DNA of 64,000 nucleotides from Bicyclus anynana (taxonomy: Eukaryota; Arthropoda; Insecta; Lepidoptera; Nymphalidae), in the NCBI RefSeq assembly GCF_947172395.1, contig NC_069087.1:16932889-16996888 (forward strand), written 5' to 3'. Both the position numbers and the translations under genes were made by a program. The notes under the pieces are model-generated. The model searched no databases. It was not told where the DNA came from and worked only from the letters and a program-made list of their open reading frames with translations. Below, piece after piece: positions 23,286 through 33,528 of the stretch. The number at the start of each line of letters is the position of its first letter. Position 1 is the first letter of the stretch.

Positions 23286-23445
23286 GGACCTATTCTGTAA
23301 CTACGGTTTGTATATCTCGCAAGTGGGAGTTTCGAATTCACCTCTATCTTTCTCTTTTTATAGTATCGTGTTAGACAGAGAGAGATAGAGGTGAATTCGA
23401 AATTCGCACTTGCGAGTTATACAAAGTATCGTTACAGAATAGTCC
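23286..23445. mobile_element. Foldback/MITE-like element, 160 bp
   Basis: The sequence is an almost complete inverted repeat. The outer arms begin ggacctattctgtaac and end gttacagaatagtcc. The inner arms share tcgcaagtg / cacttgcga and the strongly conserved gaattcacctctatct / agatagaggtgaattc. Each arm is about 65 bases around a loop of roughly 27 bases at 23350-23380. There is no coding sequence. Such foldback elements are non-autonomous DNA transposons; no flanking duplication could be fixed. If transcribed it would form long double-stranded RNA. Confidence 0.88.
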
Positions 23446-24387
23446 TGCTGTATTAGAACGTCCCGAGGAAGTTTCTCTGTAAATTTAAAGACTTAATAGG
23501 TTTAATAAGAATAATATTTTTGACAGTCCCAGAGCGTACAGCATGTTAATTCACTATCTTTGATGTACGCTAGTTAACATATACGAAAATGAGATTCTAT
23601 GTAACAAAATATGTCGTCCGGTACCTACTGATTACTGATGGATATCATACAGTAGGTAGAAGATGTTTCTCAATTGATTTGATGTTCATTTTAATTGATT
23701 GATAATAAAAACCAAAATATTGAACAGACCAGCTGGACTTGTACTTATAAGAAATGTCTGATGATTCTTTCGTTTCTCGTGTTGATTTTCATACAAAGAT
23801 TCCTCTGCTCAGCGTTTCCCCTCCAGTATTACGTACTAAATTATACCATAGATACGAAATAATGCTCCATTCTAATAGATTTTTCAAATTTTTGATTTGG
23901 TAACTTTGTTTTAAAATATAACTTTTGACAGCCAAGGGCAATGCGATTTTGCGTTTTGTCCACTCTGGAATGCATTTACAAAAAAAAAAAAACTATTTTA
24001 TCTTATCTCGAAATCATTTGGTTCAAGCTTGACACATTATTAAAGAAATAAAAGAACTTGTATGAAATAGACTTATCGACAATATGGAATTCGATTTGCG
24101 AGTTGTTACAATTTTAATTGCCTCAATAAATAATGTTAAACCGTAGGCCAGAGCTGACATGGGACCGGAATCGTATATCAGTTATTAAATATTGTAACTG
24201 GCAACACTGGTAAATGGATTTTGTGAGGTCGTATATCTTTCAAATGTACGAAGCTTGCCTAAAAAGGCTGAACGGGAAATTACCACATCGTAAATAATTC
24301 ATTTATTATTACTTAATCGAGTCGCTACGGCGTATTTTGTTTTAGGGAAAGCGTTATTCCTTTTCTCTATCCCAATGTTCAACTTGC
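23446..24387. other. AT-rich non-coding DNA, no gene seen
   Basis: Nothing supported beyond an A-run at about 23980-23992. Confidence 0.45.
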
Positions 24388-24600
24388 CTCGTTGGTGCAG
24401 TGGCTTATGACACTTCGATAGATCCTGGGTTATGTTCTATCGGTATAAGAAATAATAAGCTTTTCTTATTCAGCTGTCTATTCCGGTCATCATTGACATC
24501 CAATAGTGATTATTGCAGCGTAAAAGATCACCTTTTTGTATTGGACAGGTGGTGAATCTAAGTTAAGATTCCCCGCCGATTTCGTGTGTCATTAAAATAG
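24388..24600 (+). mobile_element. tRNA-derived SINE-like element (family 3), degraded
   Basis: A tRNA-like head (gcctcgttggtgcagtggct with a decayed B-box, gatcctgggtta) is followed by a body with ttccggtcatcattgacatc, tgtattggacaggtggtg and gattccccgccgatttc. Head and GC content differ from families 1 and 2. One copy only in the window, so the boundaries are estimated. Confidence 0.55.
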
Positions 24601-25257
24601 GCATGGTCTCATTCGTACGTATGACACGTTCGAAAATTAAATTTAAAAACGTGATATTAAGGAATATTACGTCACATTAGCGTTAAAGAAACGTTCGGAA
24701 TATTCAATCGACGTACGAATCGGGAAGAATGACTTTTTGCGCAAAATTCGCGTTAAATACAAACCATAAACGTATTATTTATTGCACTTGCCCTCTTTAT
24801 GGTGTCGAACGTTTCCCGCGTGCGGTGTCCTCTTCGTTCCAAATTTGAATTCGTAAAAATGTGTCAGATGTCTCGTTTGACAGTTAACGAAACGTTCGGA
24901 AATATTTTAATTACTTTTTTTCTTGGCGCTCATTGTTGGTGTTCCAAGTTTGAAACTCCGTAACGGTATTTCACGGCGTCACAGTGACCTAACGAAAAAC
25001 GGCAGAGCGGGCGACCGGTCACGGAGCACAGGTGCGCCTACCTTCACTTTCAATGTCGCTTCAATATAGCTACTATTTATTTTTATGGATTTATGCTTGC
25101 TTTTAGATATTGATATCTCGTTTAATATGTTAATAAAATGCATAATATCATACAAATATTTTTATAGAGGACGTATTGTATTTTTAATAGCTTATTTTGT
25201 GATATTATCTATATCGACTTTCAAATGACATATATCCTCGTCTAAAAATGAGACATT
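24601..25257. other. Non-coding DNA with a CpG-rich patch
   Basis: 24945-25050 is GC-richer (taacggtatttcacggcgtc, then acggcagagcgggcgaccgg) with no frame or repeat recognised. The upstream part has several acgttcg motifs (24628, 24692, 24893). Possible regulatory DNA, but unproven. Confidence 0.35.
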
Positions 25258-25465
25258 GTATTTTCGTGTCGCAAAGTGCTGGAATGGCGACCCCGCACTA
25301 GTAAGCGCAGTGTTGGTCGACCTCCTACCAGGTGGACAGACGTCATCAAGCGAGTCGCAGGGATTCGCTGGATGCAGGCGGCTCAGTATCGTGATGTTTG
25401 GAAGTCCCTACAAAAGGCCTATGTCCTGCAGTGGACGTCCATGGGCTGATATGATGATGATGATT
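25258..25465 (+). mobile_element. RTE-type LINE C-terminus, about 60 open codons
   Basis: One plus-strand frame is open from about 25262 to the natural stop at 25449. It reads VLEWRPRTSKRSVGRPPTRW, TDVIKRVAGIRWMQAAQYRD, VWKSLQKAYVLQWTSMG, and is followed by a gatatgatgatgatga tail. This is the C-terminal basic region of lepidopteran RTE endonuclease/reverse transcriptases, which lies after the reverse transcriptase domain. No frameshift or stop interrupts it, so this is the best-preserved RTE scrap here. It is 5'-truncated and inactive. A longer apparent frame in another register is a shadow. Confidence 0.92.
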
Positions 25466-25977
25466 ATCGTGTATTTAAACAAGTGACATTTAATAGAAAG
25501 AAAAACAATATTTTCGTAGATTCTAACATCCACTCTTGTACCTAATTATATATTCATATTTATTTCCAATATCTGTTTTAGTACATGAACTTGGAATTAG
25601 AAAACCAATATCACCATGACATTAAATTACAATCATATAAACCTAAATTCTCCATCGTTTTATGTTGTTTGTATCGAACGTAAATATCAATTGACGTTCG
25701 CAATATAAAAGGTGTATTAACAATAAATTATAACACGAAGTTAAGATGTCAAAAGGACCGGTAACAAGCGCCATTTCGTATTGGGCTCCGAGCAAAACAT
25801 TATTAAAAATATAATTTATTATTAATTGTTCTCTCAACGCGGGACGGACAGGCCCGGGCTGGAGTTCAATAATGTCTGTATTTTGAACGCAGTTTGTATA
25901 AATGTATTTATAGGTGTATTTTTAAGAACTTTTAAGGCCAACAGTTAACTTTAAATTTTCAAGAACGTATATTACGA
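25466..25977. other. AT-rich non-coding DNA, no gene seen
   Basis: Nothing supported. Confidence 0.45.
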
Positions 25978-26155
25978 TAGCCCGTTAATTCCCATTTTTG
26001 CAAATCCCGCGGGAACCATGGATTTTTTCTGAGTAAAAAATAGCCTAGATGTTCTGCGCGTATTTTTGTACCAATGTTCATCCAAAACTGTTAAGCTGTT
26101 CATCCCTGTGAAAAGTAAAAAACAGACAGACATAGTTTCGCATTTTATTTATTTA
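25978..26155 (+). mobile_element. Helitron-like element fragment (family H variant)
   Basis: The blocks aaatcccgcgggaaccatgg, aaaaaatagcctagatgttc, tttttgtaccaatgttcatc, aactgttaagctgttcatcc and aacagacagacatagtttcg occur in the order typical of this lepidopteran family and parallel to 2568-2714. No coding sequence; ends are degraded. Confidence 0.65.
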
Positions 26156-26847
26156 ATAGGCTTCATGCGTAAACAGCTTTTGACATCTTATTCAAGTTTA
26201 TGGATGGATACAGAAAGTTGAAAATTATTTTACAAACTTAGCAAAGGTTCCACGGGCTCTCAGACTACATGCATGTTTCGTCTATAGTATACAAATACAC
26301 AGTATATGTCATACGTATATAAAATACTTAAATATACTTAAAAGTTACACCAAGTGTTGTTTCTAAGTTTATATCAGAGCATAAAGCATCAAGTCAATAT
26401 AACCGCCTCAGCTAGATCATACTAAGATAAAACATAAGTATTAATCCAAATGTCCAACCATTTCAGATTTTACGACGTATAATGAACTCGAACGCTAACG
26501 GGTGTTCAACACTTCAAAAGTGACCTTCAGAAAGCGTCAGTAAACTCATTTCGCTCATTAGAAATTCTAATGCAAAGGCACCTAGAAAATATAGTGAGTG
26601 TATAAAATTTTATGACCCCGGCCAATCGGGGTCCTGGCCGGAGGTCTGAGCAGTTATCGTTAAGACTACGCTACCGTTTATTGGCGGAGGAAGAGACGTT
26701 TACAACTCGCCCGCAGATAGTTAAATGGGGTTATAGTTTCCGCTATCAATTGCATTTAGATACATATTATATTGAGAAAAAATAAAAGAATACAATAAAT
26801 CTCAACAAAGATAGCATTCTCAACAAAACCAGGTTTTATTAGTGTTG
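26156..26847. other. AT-rich non-coding DNA with a small GC hairpin
   Basis: 26615-26644 contains gaccccggccaatcggggtc (7-bp perfect arms), overlapping an alternative ccggcca / tggccgg pairing. No other feature is recognised. Confidence 0.45.
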
Positions 26848-27003
26848 TGGGTCTGGTAATAATGGTGGACCCCGCACCGGATAACGCAGTGTTGGTCGAC
26901 CCCCCACTTGGTGGACCGAGGGTATCAAGCGGATTGAAGGTTGGAGGTCCTTGCAAAAGGCCTTTATCCAGTGGACGTCCTTGGACTGATAATGATGATG
27001 CTT
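26848..27003 (+). mobile_element. RTE-type LINE C-terminus, decayed
   Basis: Parallel to 25258-25465: accccgcaccgga, cgcagtgttggtcgacc, then tgcaaaaggcctttatccag and a gataatgatgatg tail. In the protein frame a TAA replaces the codon after RTG, and part of the WMQAAQDR block is deleted, so it is broken in at least two ways. The similarity to 25258-25465 suggests the same LINE family. Confidence 0.85.
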
Positions 27004-27600
27004 TATCTTTAACCAGTCAACGCCTGTAAATTCGTCTACGTGAAATCGCTGAACAACGACATTATTTATTAACTATTCGTATACCTCTTGAATTACTGGA
27101 TCTATTGATGAAAACTTCATTAAAATCCGTTGCAATTTCTTTTAGTGTAGTAGTCACTACTATTTATAAATAATACCAAAGTTTCAAATCAAATGTAAAT
27201 ATATCCACTTACATAGTAGTATTACATAACTTTCGTCATACTGTGAACCGCGAGTCCAACAAACTACATAGTAATAAATACAAATGCGAAATCAATGCAT
27301 ATGTATGAAATCTAAACAGGAACCTCTTCAAGCAATTGACAGCGCGACAGACAGTTGATTGCTAGACTAAAGTGGGTATTTACTAGTCATATGATTCTTG
27401 AAACTTTCCCAACCATTCCCATAAATGTTTTATACTTTGTATTTCCATAAACAGATCTGTTAGACTCGTTGTAAATTGTAATATACTAACCATATTGATT
27501 GTGTTGGGAATTTGTTAAATAATTTTTATAACAGAACATTAATCTCTGTTTTCTCTCTGTTAAATATGCATATGAATTACAAATAAGTTATTAGTATTCG
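27004..27600. other. AT-rich non-coding DNA, no gene seen
   Basis: Nothing supported. Confidence 0.45.
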
Positions 27601-27660
27601 ACAATAGCGACTATTTTATACTCGAAAAATATTATGCTTTATATAAACAGTCGCTATTGT
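27601..27660. repeat. Small foldback, 12-bp perfect terminal arms
   Basis: acaatagcgact (27601-27612) is the exact reverse complement of agtcgctattgt (27649-27660), with 36 AT-rich bases between. This could be a very small MITE or a chance or template-switch inverted repeat. No target duplication was seen. Confidence 0.6.
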
Positions 27661-27724
27661 TTTTGCATTTTTGTGGAATTTATAAATTTATTTTTATAAA
27701 TTGTCCATTTATAAATTTCATTAG

Positions 27725-27810
27725 TCCAGGGTGCCGCTGGATGCAGGCAGCTCAAGGCAATGGTTTAGGAACATCTGACGAGCGTGAATGTCCAACGGAT
27801 GATAAGAATT
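27725..27810 (+). mobile_element. Short RTE-like remnant
   Basis: One frame reads CRWMQAAQGNG, matching the RWMQAAQDR block of the RTE C-terminus, then diverges; the gtccaacggatgataag part resembles a decayed tail. A minimal, heavily diverged copy. The plus-strand 70-codon open frame here is only this remnant. Confidence 0.5.
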
Positions 27811-28507
27811 ATGAAACAATTGATCGACTCCGTATCCGAGATATAGAGATTCTACGATGTTCAAACTAATTGTTATAATACAAAAAAGTTCTTTACAAGC
27901 TTTCTTCAAACATCAAGTTTGTTTGTAGAGAGTCTACCACAGTGTCTTGGCAAAAAGCTCATTAGGTATCTATTTATTTCCTAAAACTATCATTAGCATT
28001 TACAGGTTTAGTATTGTTTATTTGCATAAGAACTAAGATGCAGATGAAAGTATATCGGATTGCAATCTTATTTAAATTAATAAAATGGTTCGTTTAAATC
28101 AGGATAACCATCAGCCACATAAGTTTTATAAAGTGACAAATTAATAACATCGTCAACAAGTCGGATCAGATTGACGACATCCTGTTTTATCTCGTATCAA
28201 GTAGCCATTTCATTTCATTAGCCTAATCTAAGAACTAGTTATTTAATATTACATAATACCGTATCTTCACTATATTATCGTTCCTAGTTCACATGCGTGA
28301 CCAGCAAATTAAGTGTCATTTTGTAATACACGAATATCTTCTGCCTTTAGAAAGTTGACTGCCGATGTTTGTTGTTGAATACACTTTCGTTAGGTGCCTT
28401 GTTTTACGCATGTGGAAATGTTTTGACTTCTGTTGCTAACTGGTACTTATAACAGATAAACAAGGAACTCCAACAAACGATAGGAAACCAGCTCCTTAAT
28501 ATGGCGG
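27811..28507. other. Non-coding DNA, no gene seen
   Basis: Nothing supported. Confidence 0.45.
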
Positions 28508-29245
28508 AACAATTCTTCTTCTTTGTCGCTGCGCTCTTGACAGAGCGGTCGTGGTCTTTAGGACGTATTGGAGGCAGATGTAATACGCCTCACGAGCATT
28601 CGCCACTTCTCCCTTTGTGTAGTGAGTCGCGTACATTCATGCAAGGGACCGCCTACAGCAGATTTAATCTGGTCGGTCCATCGCATGGGTGACCTTCCGC
28701 GTGACCTAGTTCCCTCCACCTTCCCTTGCACAACAAGGCGTTCGATACAATCATTCCCTCGCCGGGAGACATGTCCAAAAAACTGAAGAATGCGACTGTG
28801 TACTAATGTCGAGAGACGTTGTTTTATGTCGAGTTCTTGGAGTATAGAGACGTTAGTGCGGAACTCAGTCCAGGAGATTCCCAGCATTCGTCTCCAACAC
28901 CACATCTCCAGAGCATCTATCTTTTTTTTCTCGACTTGTCGCAAGGTCCATGTCTCTGCTGCGTATAAGAAAATGGGGAAAACAAGAGTTTTTACGAGCC
29001 GGATCTTGGTGGCTTTGGTAACCTTCTTGTTCCGCCATATTTTCTTCAGCCTGTCCATTGCGGTTCTTGTGATTGCCATACGTCGCTTAACTTCGTCTAC
29101 GCAACCGCCACTGTTTGTGATTAAAGCTCCTAGATATATGTAAGACGGAACGACCTCACAATTCGCTATGTGAGTAACTTTTGGCGAGTTGTTGTTGGCC
29201 CGATCAACGATCATCATCTTGGTTTTGCTGCGATTAATATTAGAA
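28508..29245 (-). pseudogene. 5'-truncated non-LTR retrotransposon, reverse transcriptase C-terminus
   Basis: A minus-strand frame of 219 codons from the first ATG (29217) to the stop at 28558, open a few codons further upstream (INRSKTK, to about 29240), encodes the end of a LINE endonuclease/reverse transcriptase. Landmarks in order: VVPSYIYLGALITNSGG (thumb entry, residues 22-38), RLKKIWRNKKVTKATKIRL, LVFPIFLYAAETWTL (about 79-93), RRMLGISWTEFRTN (about 108-121), and GRSPMRWTDQIKSA (near 184), the basic C-terminal region. The endonuclease and the palm domain with the catalytic YxDD are missing, so it cannot be active. After the stop a short 3' UTR ends in a gaagaagaa tail at 28508-28520. 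The uninterrupted frame indicates a fairly recent, dead-on-arrival insertion. Confidence 0.93.
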
Positions 29246-29503
29246 AGAAAACATGTAGCTTATAAGATTCATTAAGCAACAAAAGGCTCGCTCTTACAAT
29301 CACTAACAGTTAATACTTACATTCCTTTTTCCTGAAATATAAGTTCGTTTTGTAATAGTACTGGGAATTTATACGAGTACAAAAATTAATATTTCAATTT
29401 AAAATTTTTTCTAACTTCCAGAAACGATGAATTGTATGTTCTGTTGTATCTTCTGCTTCTATATATTGTAAAATTTATACGATAGCTTAAGTATCATTTA
29501 TGA
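29246..29503. other. AT-rich non-coding DNA, no gene seen
   Basis: Leads into the candidate splice junction; nothing else recognised. Confidence 0.4.
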
Positions 29504-29529
29504 AATAATATTTTTTGTTGCAGGTAAGT
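29504..29529 (+). promoter_or_regulatory. Candidate recursive-splicing (ratchet) site 2
   Basis: A T-rich tract runs into tttttgttgcag|gtaagt, with the junction at 29523|29524. A good 3' splice site is fused to a perfect CAG|GTAAGT 5' splice site with no exon between, as in Drosophila ratchet points. A second 5' splice site, tca|gtaagt, lies 41 bases downstream (29564|29565), which would define an optional recursive-splice exon. Same strand as site 1 (18989|18990). Use in vivo is inferred from motif and context. Confidence 0.5.
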
Positions 29530-29564
29530 CATCGAGAAGAAATACAGAATTTTGACGGCAGTCA
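29524..29564 (+). other. Possible 41-base recursive-splice exon
   Basis: Bounded by the 3' splice site at 29523 and a downstream gtaagt at 29565. In one frame it is open (VSHREEIQNFDGS plus two bases) and in the other two it has stops. In recursive splicing the segment after a ratchet point is first defined as an exon and then usually skipped through use of the regenerated upstream 5' site. It may equally be a genuine micro-exon or a non-coding RNA exon. Confidence 0.3.
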
Positions 29565-29570
29565 GTAAGT

Positions 29571-30611
29571 GGGACTTTCATTATGAAAGCAAACTTAAAT
29601 GTTCACATACGCATATATTAAACCTTATGTTGCTATCCAGGGCGACATTGAGGTCCTCAAAACAATTTTTCGCAATCAATTACTCCATTTAACATCCGAT
29701 TAAACAATGTCCAGTGCTCACGTTTCGTACTGGAGCTGAAACCTCGAGGCAAAGTCTGATGTCTTTATCTCAGTTTCTAAACATGGCAATCATGCAATAC
29801 ACTCGGTTTCGACACACGCAAGTGGCCGCTGCCGTTGACACGCCGGTATCTGCCACATCTTATCGAGAGCGTATCAATCTATTCGTAGATCTCTATCACG
29901 AGCAATGAGATTTAATATTACCTCGATCTCAACTTGAGATTCCCGAGTGATTGTATACAGTTTGCAAAATAGAAGCTAAATTCTGATGCTACGATAAGCT
30001 GCGGTTATTATGGTATTTATTTCTTAATGTTATATAGTTTGTGTTCTAAATAGACTGTTTTGGTGGACATTGATAATTATTCATTACTATAAAGAAATTG
30101 TTCATTGAGTTTCTGGCCGCGTAAAATTACCATGACATCGATTCAAGAGTGATGAATGTTGGTATAGAGAATGAACCTGTGATTTTTCCACTACAATAGG
30201 CCCTTACCACTCTTAAGGTGGTCGATTATTGGCTTCTCTATGATGGTTGTTGTGACTAAAAGTATGCTAAAAGTATGTAGTACATATTTTCTGACTGGTT
30301 CATCCCTATATGAAAGTTCCTTAAGGACTTCATATCCATACATTTTCAGAAGCTGGTTAACTATAAGAATACGATCGATATTTTTTAATAATTTAAATTT
30401 GAAATTCTGAAGCTTGTCTAGTATTCTACATTCTTGGACAGTTACCTATAGGAATATTTCCAACGCATCTAAGTTCTAGCAGACGACGTATATTCAAGTA
30501 GTTATGTCTCTTAAACGAACGCAATCACATGGAACTACAAATACTCGGTATTTATCGATGAGTCAACCAATGCCCTTTAACATTTACCGAGTACACAACT
30601 ATTGGGAGCAA
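29571..30611. other. Non-coding DNA, no gene supported
   Basis: 29640-29910 is less AT-rich and has a 64-codon plus-strand frame (29714-29908) with no recognisable domain; an exon here cannot be excluded but lacks convincing splice sites. The rest is AT-rich. Confidence 0.35.
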
Positions 30612-30670
30612 TTTGACAAAACCGAGCAAGCGTGCACGATTTATTTCGGTGCTAACTGCTGCCTGCGACA
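30612..30670 (+). repeat. CpG-containing repeat block, copy 1
   Basis: tttgacaaaac, gagcaagcgtgcacgattta and tttcggt correspond closely to 31258-31308 (tttgacaaaac, cagcgcgcgtgcgcgactta, ttttggt). The copy at 31258 keeps more CpG, whereas here some CpG sites appear as CA/TG. Family unknown. Confidence 0.65.
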
Positions 30671-31253
30671 TCCGATGTACTTTTATTTTTAATTTTTAAA
30701 ATAGCATTCTCTGTGGCGCCGCCAAGGTTTCCGGCTCTTATTTGGTTTTTTGTATCTTTGATTCGGACGACTTTTTCACCTATATCAGGTTCACAGTTAT
30801 TAGACTACATGAGATTGCTTAAATTCTAAGGTATAGTTCTATATCCTGCGATTTTTTATTTTAGCTGGTTGGCATGTATAAGATTGGAGTCCTTACATAT
30901 TTTGTTGACATTTATGTCGGTTTACACCACGAAATTAATAAATAGCGTTTTAGCTTTAGCGTTTTTGTTTTCTGTGGTTTACACAATGTACGCCATTTTT
31001 AAGTCTGGCATAGTTCTTAATTTTTGTTTAGAAATTATTTTTCTAATGTTAAGTACATGAGCAACTTGCTTCAAAGGATTGTGTGAAACATGATCAGCCT
31101 TTAAATTCAGATTAGGTTGTATTACTAACAATGATTTCCAATTTTACGATAGGATTACTAGCTTTTAATCTATTGTGGTATCAACCTTGAATCAGTATTA
31201 TTTAAAAGTCAAGTTTAGGTATTGCATTTAAGCGAACAGACAGACAGTATACA
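30671..31253. other. AT-rich non-coding DNA, no gene seen
   Basis: Nothing supported. Confidence 0.4.
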
Positions 31254-31376
31254 GCGTTTTGACAAAACGCAGCGCGCGTGCGCGACTTATTTTGGTAAGC
31301 GGGTCGGCGGGGTCATCGGCCGGCGCGTCGCGACGTCTATTAATACGAGACGCGGGTGCAGGTGCAGGGTAGGCTC
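31254..31376 (+). promoter_or_regulatory. CpG-rich island containing repeat copy 2
   Basis: Begins with an odd palindrome gcgttttg-a-caaaacgc (31254-31270), continues with cagcgcgcgtgcgcgac, gcgggtcggcggggtcatcg, gccggcgcgtcgcgacgtct and gcgggtgcaggtgcagg. It is the most CpG-dense piece of the window. The first 50 bases are shared with 30612-30670. No coding frame is supported. It might be a promoter or enhancer core, or a CpG-rich repeat. Confidence 0.4.
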
Positions 31377-32206
31377 CCCATCATGATCCTATTTTCAAGG
31401 AACAGTCTCTCTACGAAAAGTTGTCAATGTTCTGTCATCTGTACTTTCAACTGCCGGGTCGCCAATAATGTTCCGTAGAATTCCACCAACCCAGAAATGA
31501 ATGTCCACGAAGCAGACGCCGAGAAAACGAATAAAAACTAAATTTTGTTAGTGACAGAGTTTAGTTTTGTTTGAACAACTTTTGCAACCAATCTTGTATG
31601 ATGAGTGAAGAGGAACTTGAAGTGTTAAAAAGTGTAATCGAATGTCTGTACTTTGAATAAGAAAACTAGAGAATAAATGCTTTTTTCATCTGGAGATATT
31701 AAATAGATAGAATTTATTACATAATTCATGCTTGTTGCAATAGTTTCGGCATCACCATCACTATCACAATAATATTGAAGTTTTCTGTAATTTATTTCCT
31801 TTCGTTTTCTTATCTGATTTCCTGTTAAATGTGGTAGGTATAGTTTCTGGGAGTATGAATACAGGAATGTTATAAGTTCAATTGTCCTAAACATCCGTAA
31901 TTTTTTATGGTAACCCTACTCGAGGGCCTCAGATTGATGGCTCAAATGCAAATAGAAGGAAATTAAACCTTAAACTGGACCCTTTGATATTTGTGAATGC
32001 TGATAATTTAAACTGGCAACGTTTTAGGAGACATGTGCATGTGGTTGTAAAGAGTTTCTTTATGGCTTAATTAGTTGAGATGGATCGATGTGTTTGTAGT
32101 CGAGAATAAAATTGGGATACATTTATTGTTGTTTGAGTCTTTTATTTAATTTATGAACGTATTATAATTAGGTACTTAATATGATAATGGCCTATCTGAT
32201 AACACA
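31377..32206. other. Non-coding DNA, no gene seen
   Basis: Nothing supported; the 89-codon minus-strand frame near 31625-31894 is AT-driven and featureless. Confidence 0.45.
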
Positions 32207-32333
32207 TTCATCATTATCATCATCATGCGTCATTGCAGGACATAGGCCTTTTGTAGGGACTTCCAAACATCACGATACTATGACACCAGCCAATCCCTGC
32301 GACTCGCTTGATGTCGTCAGTCCACCTGATAAC
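32207..32333 (-). mobile_element. RTE-type LINE C-terminus, frameshifted
   Basis: The minus strand reads RWTDDIKRVAGIGW, then loses bases of the MQAAQ block and shifts frame, then resumes VWKSLQKAYVLQ and runs into an ATGATGATG tail at 32207-32228. It is closely related to 25258-25465 (same KSLQKAYVLQ variant), so the two copies probably stem from one source element. Confidence 0.87.
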
Positions 32334-33244
32334 ATAAATCCTTTGTAATTGATTTCTTGATTCGATGACTTCAAAATTTTTGAATAGCTTCGTTTTTATT
32401 GTATTTTTATATTTTTATGCATGTTGAACAATTTCTTCGTCAAATGTGGAATGATATTGTTTTTTTTTTTATTTATTAAAATGGCTAAGTGGTTCCAATA
32501 TAGGTAGTCCTGTAATAATTGATTGATTGTTCGATTCAATGTAAAGCCAAGAGTTTAGAAAACTGATATTTGGACTACCTAGGTCTATTGAATGCAAATA
32601 TTTCATGAATATATATAAAATTACAGGTATAATTGTAAGAGGTTACAACATAATCATATACCGGTAGCTAAGCTAATTGTTAGTACCAATATTTATTTAT
32701 GGTACCATGATTAGGTACCTATAATAATAATGTAAATAGATGTACTCAATTTGTGATATAATAAACAGATCTATTCGTATACTCAGAGCCACTATCATAT
32801 CGTTATACTTAATATAACAGATTAACAGAAAATTACACTATTATTGCACACGTGTTGTGTCCACAAGATGAATCGTCATGGATTACACGAAATTATACTA
32901 TGATTGTAGGTATTGCTTTGTCCAAATAATGAAACGGAACGGTACATTCATACAAACAAACGTAAATAGCAACGGTATTTAATACCAGTTTTAGTTTTGT
33001 ATTTGCGTTGTTACTTGATGCGGACAGACCAATTTTGCGGCTGGTAAATAGTAATGCGGTGATTGCCAAAAAAATATTTGCAAATGTGTGAGCGTAGAGA
33101 ATGATAATTACTTTATTTTTCCTATTTATCGTTTGATCAGAAGCACTCAAGTAGACGAGTAGGTTACTTAACAAAAGTCATCGACATTATATAAAATGAA
33201 GTATAGTGTATCATATGTCAGAAACCATGATGGTCATGATACGT
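32334..33244. other. AT-rich non-coding DNA, no gene seen
   Basis: Nothing supported. Confidence 0.45.
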
Positions 33245-33282
33245 TACAGACAGACGAACAGACAACCGTCTGTCTGTCTGTC
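33245..33282. repeat. Self-complementary (CAGA)/(TCTG) microsatellite
   Basis: acagacagac at 33247 faces gtctgtctgtctgtc at 33268-33282, so the two halves of the microsatellite are inverted and can fold on each other. It lies directly upstream of SINE copy C. Confidence 0.8.
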
Positions 33283-33314
33283 AAGAGACTTTTTCCCAGG
33301 AACGCGTAGAGGTT

Positions 33315-33528
33315 TTGGCTGGTGGGAGGCTTCCGCCGTGGTTAGTTACCACCCTACCGACAAAGACGTACCGCTAATTACGCAATAATAATAGCAATTT
33401 AGCGTTCCGGTACGATGTCGTGTAGAAACCGAAAAGGGTGTGGATTTTCATCCAACTCCTAACAAGTTAGCCCGCTTCCACCTAGATTGCATCATCACTT
33501 ACCATCAGGAACTTGAAATAAAAAAAAC
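33315..33528 (+). mobile_element. SINE family 1 body without tRNA head (copy C)
   Basis: Starts at ttggctggtgggaggc and runs through ttagttaccaccctacc, gatgtcgtgtagaaaccg and acaagttagcccgcttc to accatcagg and an A-run. The tRNA-like head is absent. A 20-base AT-rich insertion (about 33380-33395) interrupts the body. The 5' boundary is the same as in copy F (61176). Confidence 0.88.

Noticed and set aside
24776..24800. miR-92-like seed (attgcacttg)
   Set aside because: Only the seed and a few bases agree, and no proper precursor hairpin surrounds it.
28568..29143. Plus-strand open frames opposite the LINE
   Set aside because: They are antisense shadows of the reverse transcriptase frame.
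29714..29908. 64-codon plus-strand frame after ratchet site 2
   Set aside because: No convincing acceptor or donor around it and no recognisable domain; kept only as a note in the gap entry.
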